A DNA stretch of 58,683 nt from Nitrospira japonica. Lineage in GTDB: Bacteria > Nitrospirota > Thermodesulfovibrionia > Thermodesulfovibrionales > SM23-35. Below, piece by piece: positions 27,526 through 37,057 of this stretch (the stretch's first letter is position 1; each line of letters starts with the position of its first letter). The stretch lies in the NCBI GenBank assembly GCA_020725385.1, contig DYFC01000013.1:1-58683 (forward strand). Reading direction: 5' to 3'. A model generated the notes under the pieces. The model had not been told where the DNA came from. It saw nothing but the letters and a program-made list of their open reading frames with translations, and made no database searches. Made by a program: the position numbers and the translations under genes.

Positions 27526-28179
27526 TCAGGAATATAAATCGGTGATTCCTTCTTTGATTGCGTATTTTGTAAGCCTGGCTATGCTATTAATATTCAGTTT
27601 CTCCATGATCTGTTTTCTGAAAGTCTCAACAGTTTTCACACTGATGCCGAGTTTGTTGGCAATCTCTTTTGTATTATTGCCTTCCGCAATAAGTTTGAGA
27701 ACCTGAAATTGTCTTCTTGTCAGGATGGAATAGATTGATAATTCATTGGAATGTAAAATATTTTTATAGTCTTCGGCTGGATTATTAGAAATTCCCGGGC
27801 TCAGATATACTTTATTTTCAATAACAGAATTTATAGCACAGATTAATTCATCAAAAGCACAGTCTTTTAAGATATATGCTGAAGCTCCTGCTTTTAACAT
27901 GTCTGCCACATATTGTTTCTCGGAGTACATTGAAAGACAAATGATTTTTATCTTAGAATTTGCCTTTAATATTTGCTTTGTAGCGGTTATTCCATTAAGT
28001 TTTGGCATTGATATGTCCATAATGATAATATCCGGAGTAGTTTTTTTTGCCATTTTGATTACTTCTTCACCATTATCAGCCTCGCCAATAATTTCCGCTC
28101 CTTTAAATTTCTCAATCAATGAGCGGAGTCCCTGGCGTACAATTTTATGATCATCGGCAATAAGTATTTTAAGGTTCAT
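27526..28179 (-). CDS. NarL/FixJ-family response regulator 1
   Basis: The 217-residue protein has a receiver domain with phosphoacceptor Asp55 (IIIMDISMPKLNG) and a Lys switch near residue 105 (YILKDCAF). A C-terminal LuxR helix-turn-helix (LTRRQFQVLKLIAEGNNTKEIANKLGISVKTVETFRKQI) follows. ATG 28179 overlaps the stop of the HisKA_3 kinase by 4 nt, so this pair is a two-component system. It is closely related to the regulator at 29855, suggesting duplication. Confidence 0.93.
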   Translation of the reverse strand: MNLKILIADDHKIVRQGLRSLIEKFKGAEIIGEADNGEEVIKMAKKTTPDIIIMDISMPKLNGITATKQILKANSKIKIICLSMYSEKQYVADMLKAGASAYILKDCAFDELICAINSVIENKVYLSPGISNNPAEDYKNILHSNELSIYSILTRRQFQVLKLIAEGNNTKEIANKLGISVKTVETFRKQIMEKLNINSIARLTKYAIKEGITDLYS

Positions 28180-28823
28180 GTGCGCTCTTTTTTAAAGTTT
28201 ATCTCCTGCAAAGGAATTATAATGGTAACGCATGTTCCCATATCTTTGCCTGATTGTATTTTTAATGAGCCGCCGAGATATTCTATTCTTTCCCGGATGT
28301 TAAACAATCCAAAACTGATATTTTTATTTATCTTATCAGAGAGATCTGAAATATCAAAACCTTTGCCACGATCCTTAACTCTAACGAGAATTCTTTTTTT
28401 ATTTATATGTATTTTAACCGATGCTTTTTTAATGTGTGCATGTTTAACTACATTCCTGAGAAGCTCGCGTAATGATTGAAAAAGGACTATTTTAATGTCT
28501 TCGCTAAGGGGAATTGACTTAATATTACTGCTTATCTTAAGAGTGAGTCCATATTTTGTCCGGAATTTCTCAGCGAGCCAGTTAACCGCTGCATCGAATC
28601 CAAGTTCATAAAGTATGGGGGGACTAAGCTCGAATGTTAAGGTGCGTGAGCATAATATTGCTTCATCGATAAGCTTGGTTAATAAAGAAAGTTCTTTCTT
28701 ATGAGGACATCGATACGCAGAAGACTGAATCTCGCCTATTTTCATCTTGATTACAGCAAGGGTATGACTTATGTTGTCGTGTATTTCACCTGCAATTCGC
28801 CTGCGTTCCTTTTCTTCTGCCAT
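28176..28823 (-). CDS. NarX-type histidine kinase core (HisKA_3 and HATPase), frame-shifted from its PAS part
   Basis: The 215-residue frame carries the HisKA_3 helix with His15 (RRIAGEIHDNISHT) and an ATPase domain (LRELLRNVVKHAH, VKDRGKGFD, GLFNIRERIEYLGG). Dimerisation and catalytic regions appear complete, but the frame has no upstream start with a ribosome-binding site. Translation in the same frame runs open back to the A9 tract at 28926-28934, giving TGAIDITEPKKREEE and a coiled linker. That joins exactly to the PAS protein if one A is skipped. It is therefore most likely the C-terminal half of one kinase. Confidence 0.85.
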   Translation of the reverse strand: MAEEKERRRIAGEIHDNISHTLAVIKMKIGEIQSSAYRCPHKKELSLLTKLIDEAILCSRTLTFELSPPILYELGFDAAVNWLAEKFRTKYGLTLKISSNIKSIPLSEDIKIVLFQSLRELLRNVVKHAHIKKASVKIHINKKRILVRVKDRGKGFDISDLSDKINKNISFGLFNIRERIEYLGGSLKIQSGKDMGTCVTIIIPLQEINFKKERT

Positions 28824-28902
28824 TGCAAGTGAAGATGTAAGGGCTTTTAATTGTGACTGGTACCTAAAAATCTCTTCTTCACGCTTTTTAGGCTCTGTTA
28901 TA

Positions 28903-29712
28903 TCAATCGCTCCTGTAATGATATATTTTTTTTTCTCCTATTGTTAGTATGTCGGAGTATATTAGATGTTTAAGAGGCTTTCCCGATTTAGTCTGGGCGG
29001 ATACTTCCATGTTATAAATGTGTTTTTTCTTTCTTAATTTATCGATAAAATATTTTCTTCTTTTGCAGCTTTTCCATATAATGTCCTTGGATGAACGGCC
29101 AATAAGTTCTTTTCTGCTGTATTCAAATAATTTTAGGAAAGCCTTGTTAACGTCAATAAAAATACCATTTTCAAAGTCCGTGATCGCAATCGGGAGTGGC
29201 ATCATTTGAAATATCTTTACAAACTTTTTTTCGGAGTAACGCATAGCTTCTTCTGCCATTTTTTGATTTGTGATATCACGTGCAATTGACTGGAATTCAA
29301 CCAGACGTCCCTTTCTATCTTTGATAGGAACATTATTCCATTGTAACCATCTTGTTGAACCATCCGCTCTTTTAACTTTATTTTCACGGGTTATTATTTT
29401 AGGATGTATGGAAAGATGTTTGTAGAATTCAATTACTTTTTTACTGTCTGTGTTTCCGGATAACAGTGATGTCCACTTTTTCCCGACAAGCTCCTGCTTT
29501 TTTTTGCCAAAAAATTTTGAGTACGCATTATTTACATAGGTAATCGTTGTATCGGGTAGCCATTTGCAAATTGGCTCGGGTTGTGTTTCTATCATGGTTC
29601 GATATTTTTGTTCACTTTCTTTCAATATTGAGAGCCTGGTTCGCAAAATATCCAGATCTTTAATTAGTTTTTCAATATGTTTCTGTCCGTGCTTCATAAT
29701 ATACTTTATCAT
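28903..29712 (-). CDS. PAS-PAS sensor half of the NarX-type kinase, ended early by a frameshift
   Basis: The 269-residue soluble protein contains a short coil, then two PAS domains (about 33-150 and 160-260). The second stops within its last strand at GEKKIYHYRSD. Skipping one base in the A9 run (28926-28934) replaces this with GEKKYIITGAIDIT and continues into the kinase core, so the full protein would be about 511 residues. Whether the shift is real, programmed or a sequencing error cannot be told here. It starts at ATG 29712, divergent from the second NarL-type regulator, with a palindrome between them. Confidence 0.8.
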   Translation of the reverse strand: MIKYIMKHGQKHIEKLIKDLDILRTRLSILKESEQKYRTMIETQPEPICKWLPDTTITYVNNAYSKFFGKKKQELVGKKWTSLLSGNTDSKKVIEFYKHLSIHPKIITRENKVKRADGSTRWLQWNNVPIKDRKGRLVEFQSIARDITNQKMAEEAMRYSEKKFVKIFQMMPLPIAITDFENGIFIDVNKAFLKLFEYSRKELIGRSSKDIIWKSCKRRKYFIDKLRKKKHIYNMEVSAQTKSGKPLKHLIYSDILTIGEKKIYHYRSD

Positions 29713-29771
29713 TTTTATCCGTTTGATTCATATCAAAGCTTAAAAAAGACTCAGGAAATTAGCAAATGTAA

Positions 29772-29790
29772 AATCAGGAATATCCTGATT
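29772..29790. promoter_or_regulatory. Palindrome AATCAGGA-N3-TCCTGATT in the divergent kinase/regulator promoter
   Basis: A perfect dyad with spacer ATA sits nearly midway between the two divergent start codons, 59 nt from the kinase ATG and 64 nt from the regulator ATG. It matches the 27449-27467 site in both arms. A shared operator for an autoregulated NarL-type system is the simplest reading. Confidence 0.6.
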
Positions 29791-29854
29791 GTTATTATGC
29801 AGGCATATTAATTAAGATAAAAACAATTTAAAATTAATTCTTTTATCAAAAAAT

Positions 29855-30496
29855 ATGACGAAGATCCTCATTGCCGATGACCACAAACTTTTCCGTGAAG
29901 GCCTAAAAGCCTTAATTGAGAAAAATCCTGAAATGCAGGTAATTGCCGAGGCAGGGGATGGAAGAACAGCGGTGAAACTGGCGCGCGAATTAAAGCCGGA
30001 TGTAGTTTTCATGGATATTTCAATGCCCGGGCTTAACGGGATTGAAGCAACAAGGCAAATAATAAGCGAAGTGCCGTCTGTGAAAATTATAGCTCTATCA
30101 ATGTATTCAAACAAAAATTTTGTTGTTGAGGTAATAAAGGCAGGAGCTTCAGGTTATATACTCAAAGATTGCCCTTTTACCGAATTAATAGATGCCATAA
30201 ATTCTGTTGCCAGGAATAAGACATATCTTAGCGATCTGGTTACGGATGTAGTTGTAAAAAATTTTATACGGGGTTCCGGAAAGGAAGAATCAATATTTGG
30301 AGTTCTTACTTCCCGGGAAAAAGAAGTGCTTCAGCTTATTGCCGAAGGGAAAAATACGAAAGAGATAGCCAGTATCCTTTATTTAAGCACAAAGACTGTT
30401 GAGACATACAGAAAGCGTATCATGATAAAACTTAATATCTTCAATATCGCTGGATTAACTAAATATGCTATTAAAGAAGGTATTACTCCTGTATGA
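29855..30496 (+). CDS. NarL/FixJ-family response regulator 2
   Basis: The 213-residue regulator has phosphoacceptor Asp54 (VVFMDISMPGLNG) and YILKDCPF in the receiver. Its LuxR-type DNA-binding domain reads LTSREKEVLQLIAEGKNTKEIA. It is strongly similar along its length to the regulator at 27526-28179. It is divergent from the PAS kinase and has no adjacent kinase on its own strand, so both regulators may be partners of the same kinases. Ribosome-binding signal is weak. Confidence 0.93.
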   Translation: MTKILIADDHKLFREGLKALIEKNPEMQVIAEAGDGRTAVKLARELKPDVVFMDISMPGLNGIEATRQIISEVPSVKIIALSMYSNKNFVVEVIKAGASGYILKDCPFTELIDAINSVARNKTYLSDLVTDVVVKNFIRGSGKEESIFGVLTSREKEVLQLIAEGKNTKEIASILYLSTKTVETYRKRIMIKLNIFNIAGLTKYAIKEGITPV

Positions 30497-30520
30497 TCGG
30501 GGCGCTTTAAAAACTTTCTG

Positions 30521-30545
30521 GTTCCTCTGGTCAAGCCAGAGAATG
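30521..30545. repeat. Small palindromic intergenic repeat
   Basis: CTCTGG at 30525-30530 and CCAGAG at 30536-30541 form a hairpin with loop TCAAG, followed by AATGACAGTTTG. The flank resembles AATGACAATTTG next to the repeat at 15363-15389, so both may belong to one family. The 250-bp gap 30497-30747 also has GATTTTC/GAAAATC arms at 30656-30675 and no gene. Confidence 0.45.
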
Positions 30546-30747
30546 ACAGTTTGAGAGGTTGCTTTCTACTCTTTTCATTTCAGTTTAATAAAGGTCTGAT
30601 TTAATCGAGATAATTTTATAACGAAACTCACCTTTAGTTTTTCTTAACCCCTCAGGATTTTCGTAAGTGAAAATCAGTTTCCTCCCTATATATCTTTTTT
30701 TGTTTTTTTACGATGAATAAATCAACAGGAAAAGAAAGGAGGTGCAC

Positions 30748-31197
30748 ATGAATACAGCATCCGTCAATAAAGAGGTTTTGCAGCTTGTATCTTTTAATCT
30801 CGGACAGGAAGAATATGCTGTGGATATACTCAAAGTTCAGGAAATCAATCGCCTTGTGGATATAACATCCATGCCAAATTCACCTTTTTATATGGAAGGT
30901 GTAATCAATCTCAGAGGAAAAGTAATACCTGTAATTAACCTCAGAAAAAAATTTGGACTCGAAAATAGGGAAATGGATTCACATTCAAGAATAATCGTTG
31001 TAGATGTAGGAGAGACTATAGGCTTAATAGTGGATTCCGTATCCGAGGTTTTAAGACTGTCTTCCGATACAGTTGAGCCGGCCCCCGAGATGATAACATC
31101 CGAATGCTCTTCGGAATATATAAAAGGAGTTGGTAAGCTCGAAGACAGACTTTTAATTTTACTTGATATTGAAAAGCTCCTGAATAGCAAGAATTAA
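30748..31197 (+). CDS. cheW: CheW chemotaxis coupling protein
   Basis: The 149-residue SH3-like scaffold couples chemoreceptors to CheA. The family pattern is visible in LVSFNLGQEEYAVDILKVQEI, MPNSPFYMEGVINLRGKVIPVINLRKKFG and GLIVDSVSEVLRL. ATG 30748 has a strong AAAGGAGG ribosome-binding site 5 nt before it; GTG 30742 lies inside that site. It sits 40 nt before a chemoreceptor gene. No cheA, cheY or cheR is in the window, so the pair depends on a distant core. Confidence 0.95.
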   Translation: MNTASVNKEVLQLVSFNLGQEEYAVDILKVQEINRLVDITSMPNSPFYMEGVINLRGKVIPVINLRKKFGLENREMDSHSRIIVVDVGETIGLIVDSVSEVLRLSSDTVEPAPEMITSECSSEYIKGVGKLEDRLLILLDIEKLLNSKN

Positions 31198-31237
31198 CTT
31201 CAGGGGGAGTGAAAATAATTAAACGGAGGTATTTTAA

Positions 31238-32869
31238 ATGCTTAAAAATATGACAGTTAAAATGCAATTGAGCGCTGGTTTTGGAATAGTAATTGTTATG
31301 CTTCTTATAATATCGGCTATATCAGTTTTGGGATTAAGATCGCTGGATAACGATATAAACATAGTGGTTGACGATAGATGGCCAAAAACAGTTTGGGCTA
31401 ACGACATTATTGCCAATATCAATATTGTAGCAAGGGCTTTGCGAAATGCTATTTTACAGGATGACAGGACTGAAATTCAGAAGGAAATCGGAAGAATAGG
31501 GGAATCAAGAGAAAAAATTACAGGTGATATTGAAAGTCTTCAAAAAACTGTGAAATCTGAACAGGGCAAAGAACTGATGAAAAAAATAACAGAAACAAGA
31601 AACGCATATCTACAGGAACAGAATGCAGTAATTAACGCAATTAATAATAATAAGAAAGAAGATGCAAAGAAGTTGCTTTTTTCCAGATTGAGACCTGTGC
31701 AGGCAACATATATACAGGCTGTTGAGGATTTAATTAAGTATCAGGGTTCATTGATGGAAGAAGCCGGAAAATCGACGACTAAAGATGCGCACAAACTTAC
31801 TGTTATTATTCTTGTTCTCGCAGTTGTAGCAATTATTATTGCTACAGGTGTTTCGTTAATGATAACGAGAAAATTAATGAGACAACTTGGAGGCGAGCCC
31901 CATGTTATTTCAGAGATTGCAAAAAAGGTAGCAGATGGTGATTTAACGATTAATTTTGGTTCGGAAAGTAAAGAACTGACGGGCATATATGCTGCGATGA
32001 AGAATATGACGGATAAACTTAAAGAGATTGTAGCGAAGGTAAAATCTTCATCGGATAATATGGCGTCGGCAAGTCATGAACTTTCTGCAAGCGCCGAACA
32101 AATGTCGAGAGGAGTTACAGAGCAGGCTGGAAGAGCATCACAGATTGCGACTGCTGCTAATGAAATGTCACAGACAGTTGTGGACATAGCAAAAAATTCT
32201 TCCAATATCTCATCTTCTGCCGGCCATACAGCAAAGATTGCGGATGAAGGAAGGCAGATTGTTACAAAATCAGTAGAAGAAGTTAAGGCAATAGCAGAAA
32301 CTGTAAATGAATCTGCAAAATTAATGTTTTCTCTTGGTGAGCGTTCAAAACAGATTGGAGAGATTGTAAATGTGATTAAAGATATAGCAGACCAGACTAA
32401 TCTGCTTGCCCTAAATGCAGCTATAGAGGCTGCTAGAGCAGGAGAACAGGGCAGAGGATTTGCTGTTGTAGCTGACGAGGTTAGAAAATTGGCTGAGAGG
32501 ACCGCAAAAGCAACATCAGAGATAAGCAATATGATCGGTTCGATTCAGGAGGAAATGGACAAGGCGGTTGTCTCGATGGAAGATGGAACGAAAAGAGTTG
32601 AAATAGGTGTCGAATTCTCGGCGCAAGCTGGAGAATCTCTCGGTAAAATTGTCGAAAGTGTTGGCGAATTGCAGACCATGATCCAGCAGATAGCAACTGC
32701 TACAGAAGAAATGTCAACTGCATCAGAGCAGATTAGCGGTGATATTGAAACAATTGCAAATGTATCAAAAGAAACATCTGTAAGTTCGGAACAGGTCTCA
32801 CAGGCATCATCGGATCTTTCAAGACTCGCGGGTGATTTACAGAAAGTAGTCGGGATGTTCAGAATGTAA
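31238..32869 (+). CDS. Methyl-accepting chemotaxis protein
   Basis: The 543-residue receptor has membrane helix 1 (about 10-32), a periplasmic four-helix-bundle domain (about 35-185), helix 2 (about 188-208), HAMP, and a cytoplasmic coiled coil. The tip contains [20 protein letters not shown] and [17 protein letters not shown], the conserved kinase-contact hairpin. Gln/Glu-rich methylation regions flank it. GGAGG precedes ATG 31238. It pairs with cheW; the ligand is unknown. Confidence 0.95.
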   Translation: MLKNMTVKMQLSAGFGIVIVMLLIISAISVLGLRSLDNDINIVVDDRWPKTVWANDIIANINIVARALRNAILQDDRTEIQKEIGRIGESREKITGDIESLQKTVKSEQGKELMKKITETRNAYLQEQNAVINAINNNKKEDAKKLLFSRLRPVQATYIQAVEDLIKYQGSLMEEAGKSTTKDAHKLTVIILVLAVVAIIIATGVSLMITRKLMRQLGGEPHVISEIAKKVADGDLTINFGSESKELTGIYAAMKNMTDKLKEIVAKVKSSSDNMASASHELSASAEQMSRGVTEQAGRASQIATAANEMSQTVVDIAKNSSNISSSAGHTAKIADEGRQIVTKSVEEVKAIAETVNESAKLMFSLGERSKQIGEIVNVIKDIADQTNLLALNAAIEAARAGEQGRGFAVVADEVRKLAERTAKATSEISNMIGSIQEEMDKAVVSMEDGTKRVEIGVEFSAQAGESLGKIVESVGELQTMIQQIATATEEMSTASEQISGDIETIANVSKETSVSSEQVSQASSDLSRLAGDLQKVVGMFRM

Positions 32870-32937
32870 ATAGTGCAAGAGTTACTGAAGATTTAATATA
32901 TGGATGATTATTAAGGCTACTCATGGTCAGGTTTTTG

Positions 32938-32963
32938 TAAGGGCACGTTTCAACGTGCCCTTA
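32938..32963. terminator. Bidirectional intrinsic terminator
   Basis: TAAGGGCACGTT at 32938-32949 and its exact complement at 32952-32963 form a 12-bp stem between the convergent chemoreceptor and glycosyltransferase genes. A T-rich stretch follows on the plus side and TTTTTG precedes on the other. The last bases of the minus-strand gene's stop lie at its edge. Confidence 0.8.
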
Positions 32964-34511
32964 TTATTTAATAAAAACTGCATATACATCAAGTTCCTCC
33001 TGCCCCTCCCTATTTTTAATTTTAAAGTAGCTGCTTTTATCCCCGGATATTTTGAGAATTTTATCAAAAAAATCGGGTGATGTAATTATTACTTTTGTAT
33101 TGGTCAAATGTACGGGAATATCATCTTTCTGTGTAATCAATTTATTGTAATAAAAACTTAGTTTTTTTCTAACTTCAGGATCGGTTTTATAAAGAAGGAT
33201 TTCATCTGCTTCTATGTTCTTATCTTTTAATAAATTATAGAGCTTAAGATTATGAGACAATTGTGAATTAAATGATGTTCTTATGATATCTATTGAAAGA
33301 AATCCGATTATACATAAAATACATATAAAAATAATAATATCTCTCCATTTTAAATATGCATAAAGAACTAAAATAAGACCAATAATTGCAAGAATAAGGG
33401 TATTTGGCAAAAGTTCTTTTTTATAAATAGTCCAAATTAATGGAGTAATACTAATTAGAATACCGGAGATGAAAGCAAATAAAGAACCATACTTTTTAGT
33501 TTTATCATTAATATTTCTGAATGAAATTTTCTGTATTGTCCATGCTGTAATAAAAGAACATGGGATAAAAATCGGTAAAAGGTAACGGGCATTTTTTGCA
33601 GAAGTTAAGTGTATGACAAAAAAGTAAACTGTGAACCATATAATAGAAAAAACCAAACCACTATTTCTATCTAATTCTTTTCTCGATTTCCAGAGAAACG
33701 GAATTGTGATGGTTGTAAAAATAATAACAGGGAAAAAATTCAAAGGAAAAGCATAAAAATAATAAAGGAAGTTTTCCCTCCTTGTCATAATCTTTGATGT
33801 CTTTAACAAATAAATATATTCATCAAATTTGTTATGGTTTAGAAGAAGTAAAATACATGGCATTACTGTCAAAATGAAAACCATAAAAGTAAAAATCAGG
33901 ATTTTAACTCCAGCATTTCGCCAGTTTTTATTTATTACAAGAAATACGAATGCTATTAAGAGTGTAAGAAATGCTACAGGACCTTTATTAAGAAAGGCCA
34001 TGCCAGTAAAAAACCAGAACAATGAATATAGCAATACCTTTTTTCGCTTTGTGGAGATAAAGCCTCCATAAAATGCTATTAGTGACAAGGAAAATAAGAC
34101 TGAAAATTCTATATCCATACGGGCTGTTCTTGCATAGTTTATATACGCATAATTTGAAAGAAGGAAAAAGGCAGAATAAATTGCTGTTTTCTGATTAGCC
34201 TTATCAGCGATATAACTGAAAAATAAGATACCTGCAACTCCAATAATAGCAAAAAGGGCTGAAGGAAATCTTGCTCCAAAGGCATTAACACCGAATATTT
34301 TATACGAGAGAGCCATATTCCAAAAATGAAGTGGTGGCTTATCAACATATACTTCACCCGATAAATGCATTATTATCCAGTCACCTGTTTCAAGAATCTC
34401 TCTTCCAACTTCAGCTAAACGGATATTATCCTGATTTTCGAGGGTTCTTCCACCAAGATTGAATAAGAAAACAAAGACAGTGAAAAATAGGACAAGGAAA
34501 ATTTTATTCAA
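32964..34511 (-). CDS. ArnT/PMT-like membrane glycosyltransferase 1
   Basis: The 515-residue protein has about a dozen membrane helices. An N-terminal loop after helix 1 holds the acidic catalytic region (GRTLENQDNIRLAEVGREILETGDWIIMHL) and the conserved YVDKPPLHFW motif. This fits GT39/GT83 transferases that move sugars from polyprenyl phosphate to lipid or protein acceptors. The acceptor is unknown. The start is TTG 34511 with a GAGGAG ribosome-binding site 8 nt away. It diverges from a second family member at 34579. Confidence 0.85.
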   Translation of the reverse strand: MNKIFLVLFFTVFVFLFNLGGRTLENQDNIRLAEVGREILETGDWIIMHLSGEVYVDKPPLHFWNMALSYKIFGVNAFGARFPSALFAIIGVAGILFFSYIADKANQKTAIYSAFFLLSNYAYINYARTARMDIEFSVLFSLSLIAFYGGFISTKRKKVLLYSLFWFFTGMAFLNKGPVAFLTLLIAFVFLVINKNWRNAGVKILIFTFMVFILTVMPCILLLLNHNKFDEYIYLLKTSKIMTRRENFLYYFYAFPLNFFPVIIFTTITIPFLWKSRKELDRNSGLVFSIIWFTVYFFVIHLTSAKNARYLLPIFIPCSFITAWTIQKISFRNINDKTKKYGSLFAFISGILISITPLIWTIYKKELLPNTLILAIIGLILVLYAYLKWRDIIIFICILCIIGFLSIDIIRTSFNSQLSHNLKLYNLLKDKNIEADEILLYKTDPEVRKKLSFYYNKLITQKDDIPVHLTNTKVIITSPDFFDKILKISGDKSSYFKIKNREGQEELDVYAVFIK

Positions 34512-34578
34512 ATATGTAACTCCTCTAAATAGTATCTTTCTATAGTTTTTTTATCTTATAATAATTTATTATTTTATA

Positions 34579-36243
34579 ATGTCAACCTATATATTTACAG
34601 ATAAAAATAATACACTCAAAGATGTTAGTCTCTTAATTTTCATTACACTGGTTGCTTATCTGCCTTTTCTTGGCTTGCCTGCATGGGAAGGCAATGAAAC
34701 AATAAGGGTGATAATTGCAAAAGAGATGACGCAGACAGGCAACTGGATAATGCCAATTTTGCACGGTAAAGCATATTTTGCAAAGCCACCATTGATGAAC
34801 TGGCTTATTGCTGCAAGCGGCAGTTTGTTCGGTACAATTAATGAATGGACAAGCCGTTTACCTTCAGTAATTATGATATTTTTCACAGGTATTTCTGTAT
34901 ATTTCGGTACTCAAAGATGGTTAAGCAGAGAAGCACGTCTTTTTGCTGCCATAATGACCCTTACAATGATAGGACTTCTAAAAAAAGGTAGGGAAGCAGA
35001 AATAGAAAGCCTTCACATATTTGTTATTACATCGATATTACTTGTCTGGATTAATGGATATTTAAGACAATGGAAACCTATTTTATTATGGGGAGTTTCT
35101 TTATTCCTTGTAGGAATCGGTTTTCTTTCGAAAGGACCACAGGTTCTTATGTTTTTTTATATGACGATTATCCCGTATCTTATATACAGAAAAAAAACGT
35201 CATTACTATTCTCTAAAGGTCATATCTTTGGTTTGTTAGTTCTTTTAATGGTTTTATCTGCTTATATTTTATCTATACTCCAATGGACTACTCTGGATTA
35301 TTATATAAACAGGTGGTTAAATGAAGGAATGTCGAGGGCTGAAAGCAAAGAGACCTTTTCGTTCTTTACCCATCTAATTGAGTATCCTTTCGAAGGTATG
35401 GCTTCCTTTATGCCATGCATCCTCTTTTTATTTCCTTTAATCAATAAAGAGTTACGGCATGAAATAAAAAATAATATTTCAAATGAATTATTAGTTTTTT
35501 GTATTGTTCTATTGCTCGCAAATTTCCCTTTGTACTGGTTGCTCCCCAATATGCGTTTTAGATATTTTCTGCCAGCGGGTCCTTTTTTTGCAATTTCAGC
35601 AGGTGTAATTTTTGAATGGTACTTAAAAAATTATAAAACTTTTCCCATAATTGAATCTTTCAAAAACAAACTCTTGAAAATTGTTTCAACCTTTGCAATT
35701 ATTATGTCAATTGCAACTGTACCACTAATAACTACTCTAAAATTAAGTTTTACTATACCATTGATAATCCTTTTATTGTTAGTAATATGTTTTAGCTTGT
35801 TTGTTTTCATTAAGGCTCATTTTATATCTTTAAAACAAACTCCAGTTTATATAGTATCAATAACAGTTCTTTTATTTCTTATTTATACAGATGCTGAAAT
35901 ACAATATAAAAATATGGATGAAACGAATCAAAGAACTGTTGCACGTGAAATAAATCTTATATTACCAAAAGATATTGATACAGTATATGAAATCGGATAT
36001 AGAAGGTTTCTCGGTATCACCAGTTATATTGACAGAAAAGTATTGCAGCTTGATTATTTTTCGGACCTTAAAGATATTCAAAAGAATAGCGGGAAAGTCT
36101 GTTTCATTTTCGATACCGAATATATGAAACGTATGGAAAAGAAAGAAAAGGAATTTTTCTTAAATAAAGTAAGCTGGCAAAAAATTTATTCTAAAAACAT
36201 TAAAAAAAGTAGAGGAGAAATAGTTGTAGGATTGCTTGAATAA
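34579..36243 (+). CDS. ArnT/PMT-like membrane glycosyltransferase 2
   Basis: The 554-residue polytopic protein shares the family loop: [28 protein letters not shown], then [11 protein letters not shown]. The acidic residue is Glu-Asn-type (EGNE) instead of the Glu-Asn-Gln-Asp of the neighbour, so the substrate may differ. A C-terminal domain of about 110 residues faces the periplasm. ATG 34579 follows TATAAT at 34557-34562 by 16 nt, with no ribosome-binding site. It is followed immediately by the ZIP transporter gene. Confidence 0.85.
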   Translation: MSTYIFTDKNNTLKDVSLLIFITLVAYLPFLGLPAWEGNETIRVIIAKEMTQTGNWIMPILHGKAYFAKPPLMNWLIAASGSLFGTINEWTSRLPSVIMIFFTGISVYFGTQRWLSREARLFAAIMTLTMIGLLKKGREAEIESLHIFVITSILLVWINGYLRQWKPILLWGVSLFLVGIGFLSKGPQVLMFFYMTIIPYLIYRKKTSLLFSKGHIFGLLVLLMVLSAYILSILQWTTLDYYINRWLNEGMSRAESKETFSFFTHLIEYPFEGMASFMPCILFLFPLINKELRHEIKNNISNELLVFCIVLLLANFPLYWLLPNMRFRYFLPAGPFFAISAGVIFEWYLKNYKTFPIIESFKNKLLKIVSTFAIIMSIATVPLITTLKLSFTIPLIILLLLVICFSLFVFIKAHFISLKQTPVYIVSITVLLFLIYTDAEIQYKNMDETNQRTVAREINLILPKDIDTVYEIGYRRFLGITSYIDRKVLQLDYFSDLKDIQKNSGKVCFIFDTEYMKRMEKKEKEFFLNKVSWQKIYSKNIKKSRGEIVVGLLE

Positions 36244-36244
36244 T

Positions 36245-37057
36245 ATGATTGAATTGTTTCAGAACTTTCATCCTGTTTTGCAGGCTTTTACCGCAACATG
36301 TTTTACATGGGGTCTAACTGCATTAGGAGCAGCAGGTGTCTTTTTAACAAAAGAATTAAATAAAAAGATGCTTGATGGAATGCTCGGTTTTGCTGCCGGT
36401 GTTATGATTGCAGCAAGTTTCTGGTCGTTACTGTCGCCAGCCATTGAAATGGCTGAAGGAAAAACAATTCCTTCATGGGTTCCTGCATTAGTTGGTTTTA
36501 TTTTAGGTGGTATATGTTTACGTTTCATTGATATTTTGCTTCCGCATTTACATCTCGGGCTTCCAATCGAAGAAGCAGAAGGAATCAAAACAGGATGGAA
36601 GCGCAGTACCCTTCTTATTCTCGCAATAACTTTACATAACATTCCAGAAGGACTCGCAGTCGGGGTAGCTTTTGGTGCAGTTGCTGCTAATATTCCTTCT
36701 GCTTCATTGACCGGAGCTATTGCACTTGCTATTGGAATTGGCATTCAAAATTTTCCTGAGGGTCTTGCTGTCTCATTACCTTTGCGTCGTGAAGGATTAT
36801 CAAGTCTAAAAAGTTTCTGGTACGGGCAACTGTCCGGAATTGTTGAACCTATCGCGGGGATTATCGGAGCAGTAGCTGTAATTATTGCCCAACCAATACT
36901 TCCATATGCGCTTTCTTTTGCGGCAGGTGCAATGATTTTCGTTGTTGTTGAAGAGTTAATTCCCGAATCCCAACGAGGAGGCAATACAGATTTAGCAACA
37001 GCCGGTGCAATGATAGGGTTTGCTGTAATGATGGTTCTTGATGTTGCATTTAGCTAA
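36245..37057 (+). CDS. ZIP-family divalent metal transporter (ZupT/GufA-like)
   Basis: The 270-residue membrane protein has about eight helices. ZIP metal-site motifs are visible in [16 protein letters not shown] (helix 4) and [20 protein letters not shown] (helix 5), with VVEELIPES later. It probably imports Zn2+ or similar cations. A His-containing cytosolic loop (LPHLHLGLP) is short. ATG 36245 is used, one base after the previous stop; an alternative TTG is at 36236. It converges with the ABC gene, whose stop overlaps it by 4 bp. Confidence 0.9.
   Translation: MIELFQNFHPVLQAFTATCFTWGLTALGAAGVFLTKELNKKMLDGMLGFAAGVMIAASFWSLLSPAIEMAEGKTIPSWVPALVGFILGGICLRFIDILLPHLHLGLPIEEAEGIKTGWKRSTLLILAITLHNIPEGLAVGVAFGAVAANIPSASLTGAIALAIGIGIQNFPEGLAVSLPLRREGLSSLKSFWYGQLSGIVEPIAGIIGAVAVIIAQPILPYALSFAAGAMIFVVVEELIPESQRGGNTDLATAGAMIGFAVMMVLDVAFS

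Noticed and set aside
30588-30610. Sigma-28-like promoter (TAAA ... CGAGATAA) before cheW
   Set aside because: The spacer is about 13 instead of 15 bases and the -10 matches only 5 of 8 positions.
30653-30680. Third copy of the NarL-type palindrome before cheW
   Set aside because: Only TCAGGA and AATCAG half-words occur, in the wrong spacing; the GATTTTC/GAAAATC hairpin there is a different dyad.
32074-32529. 151-codon minus-strand frame inside the chemoreceptor gene
   Set aside because: Antisense to the conserved receptor signalling domain.
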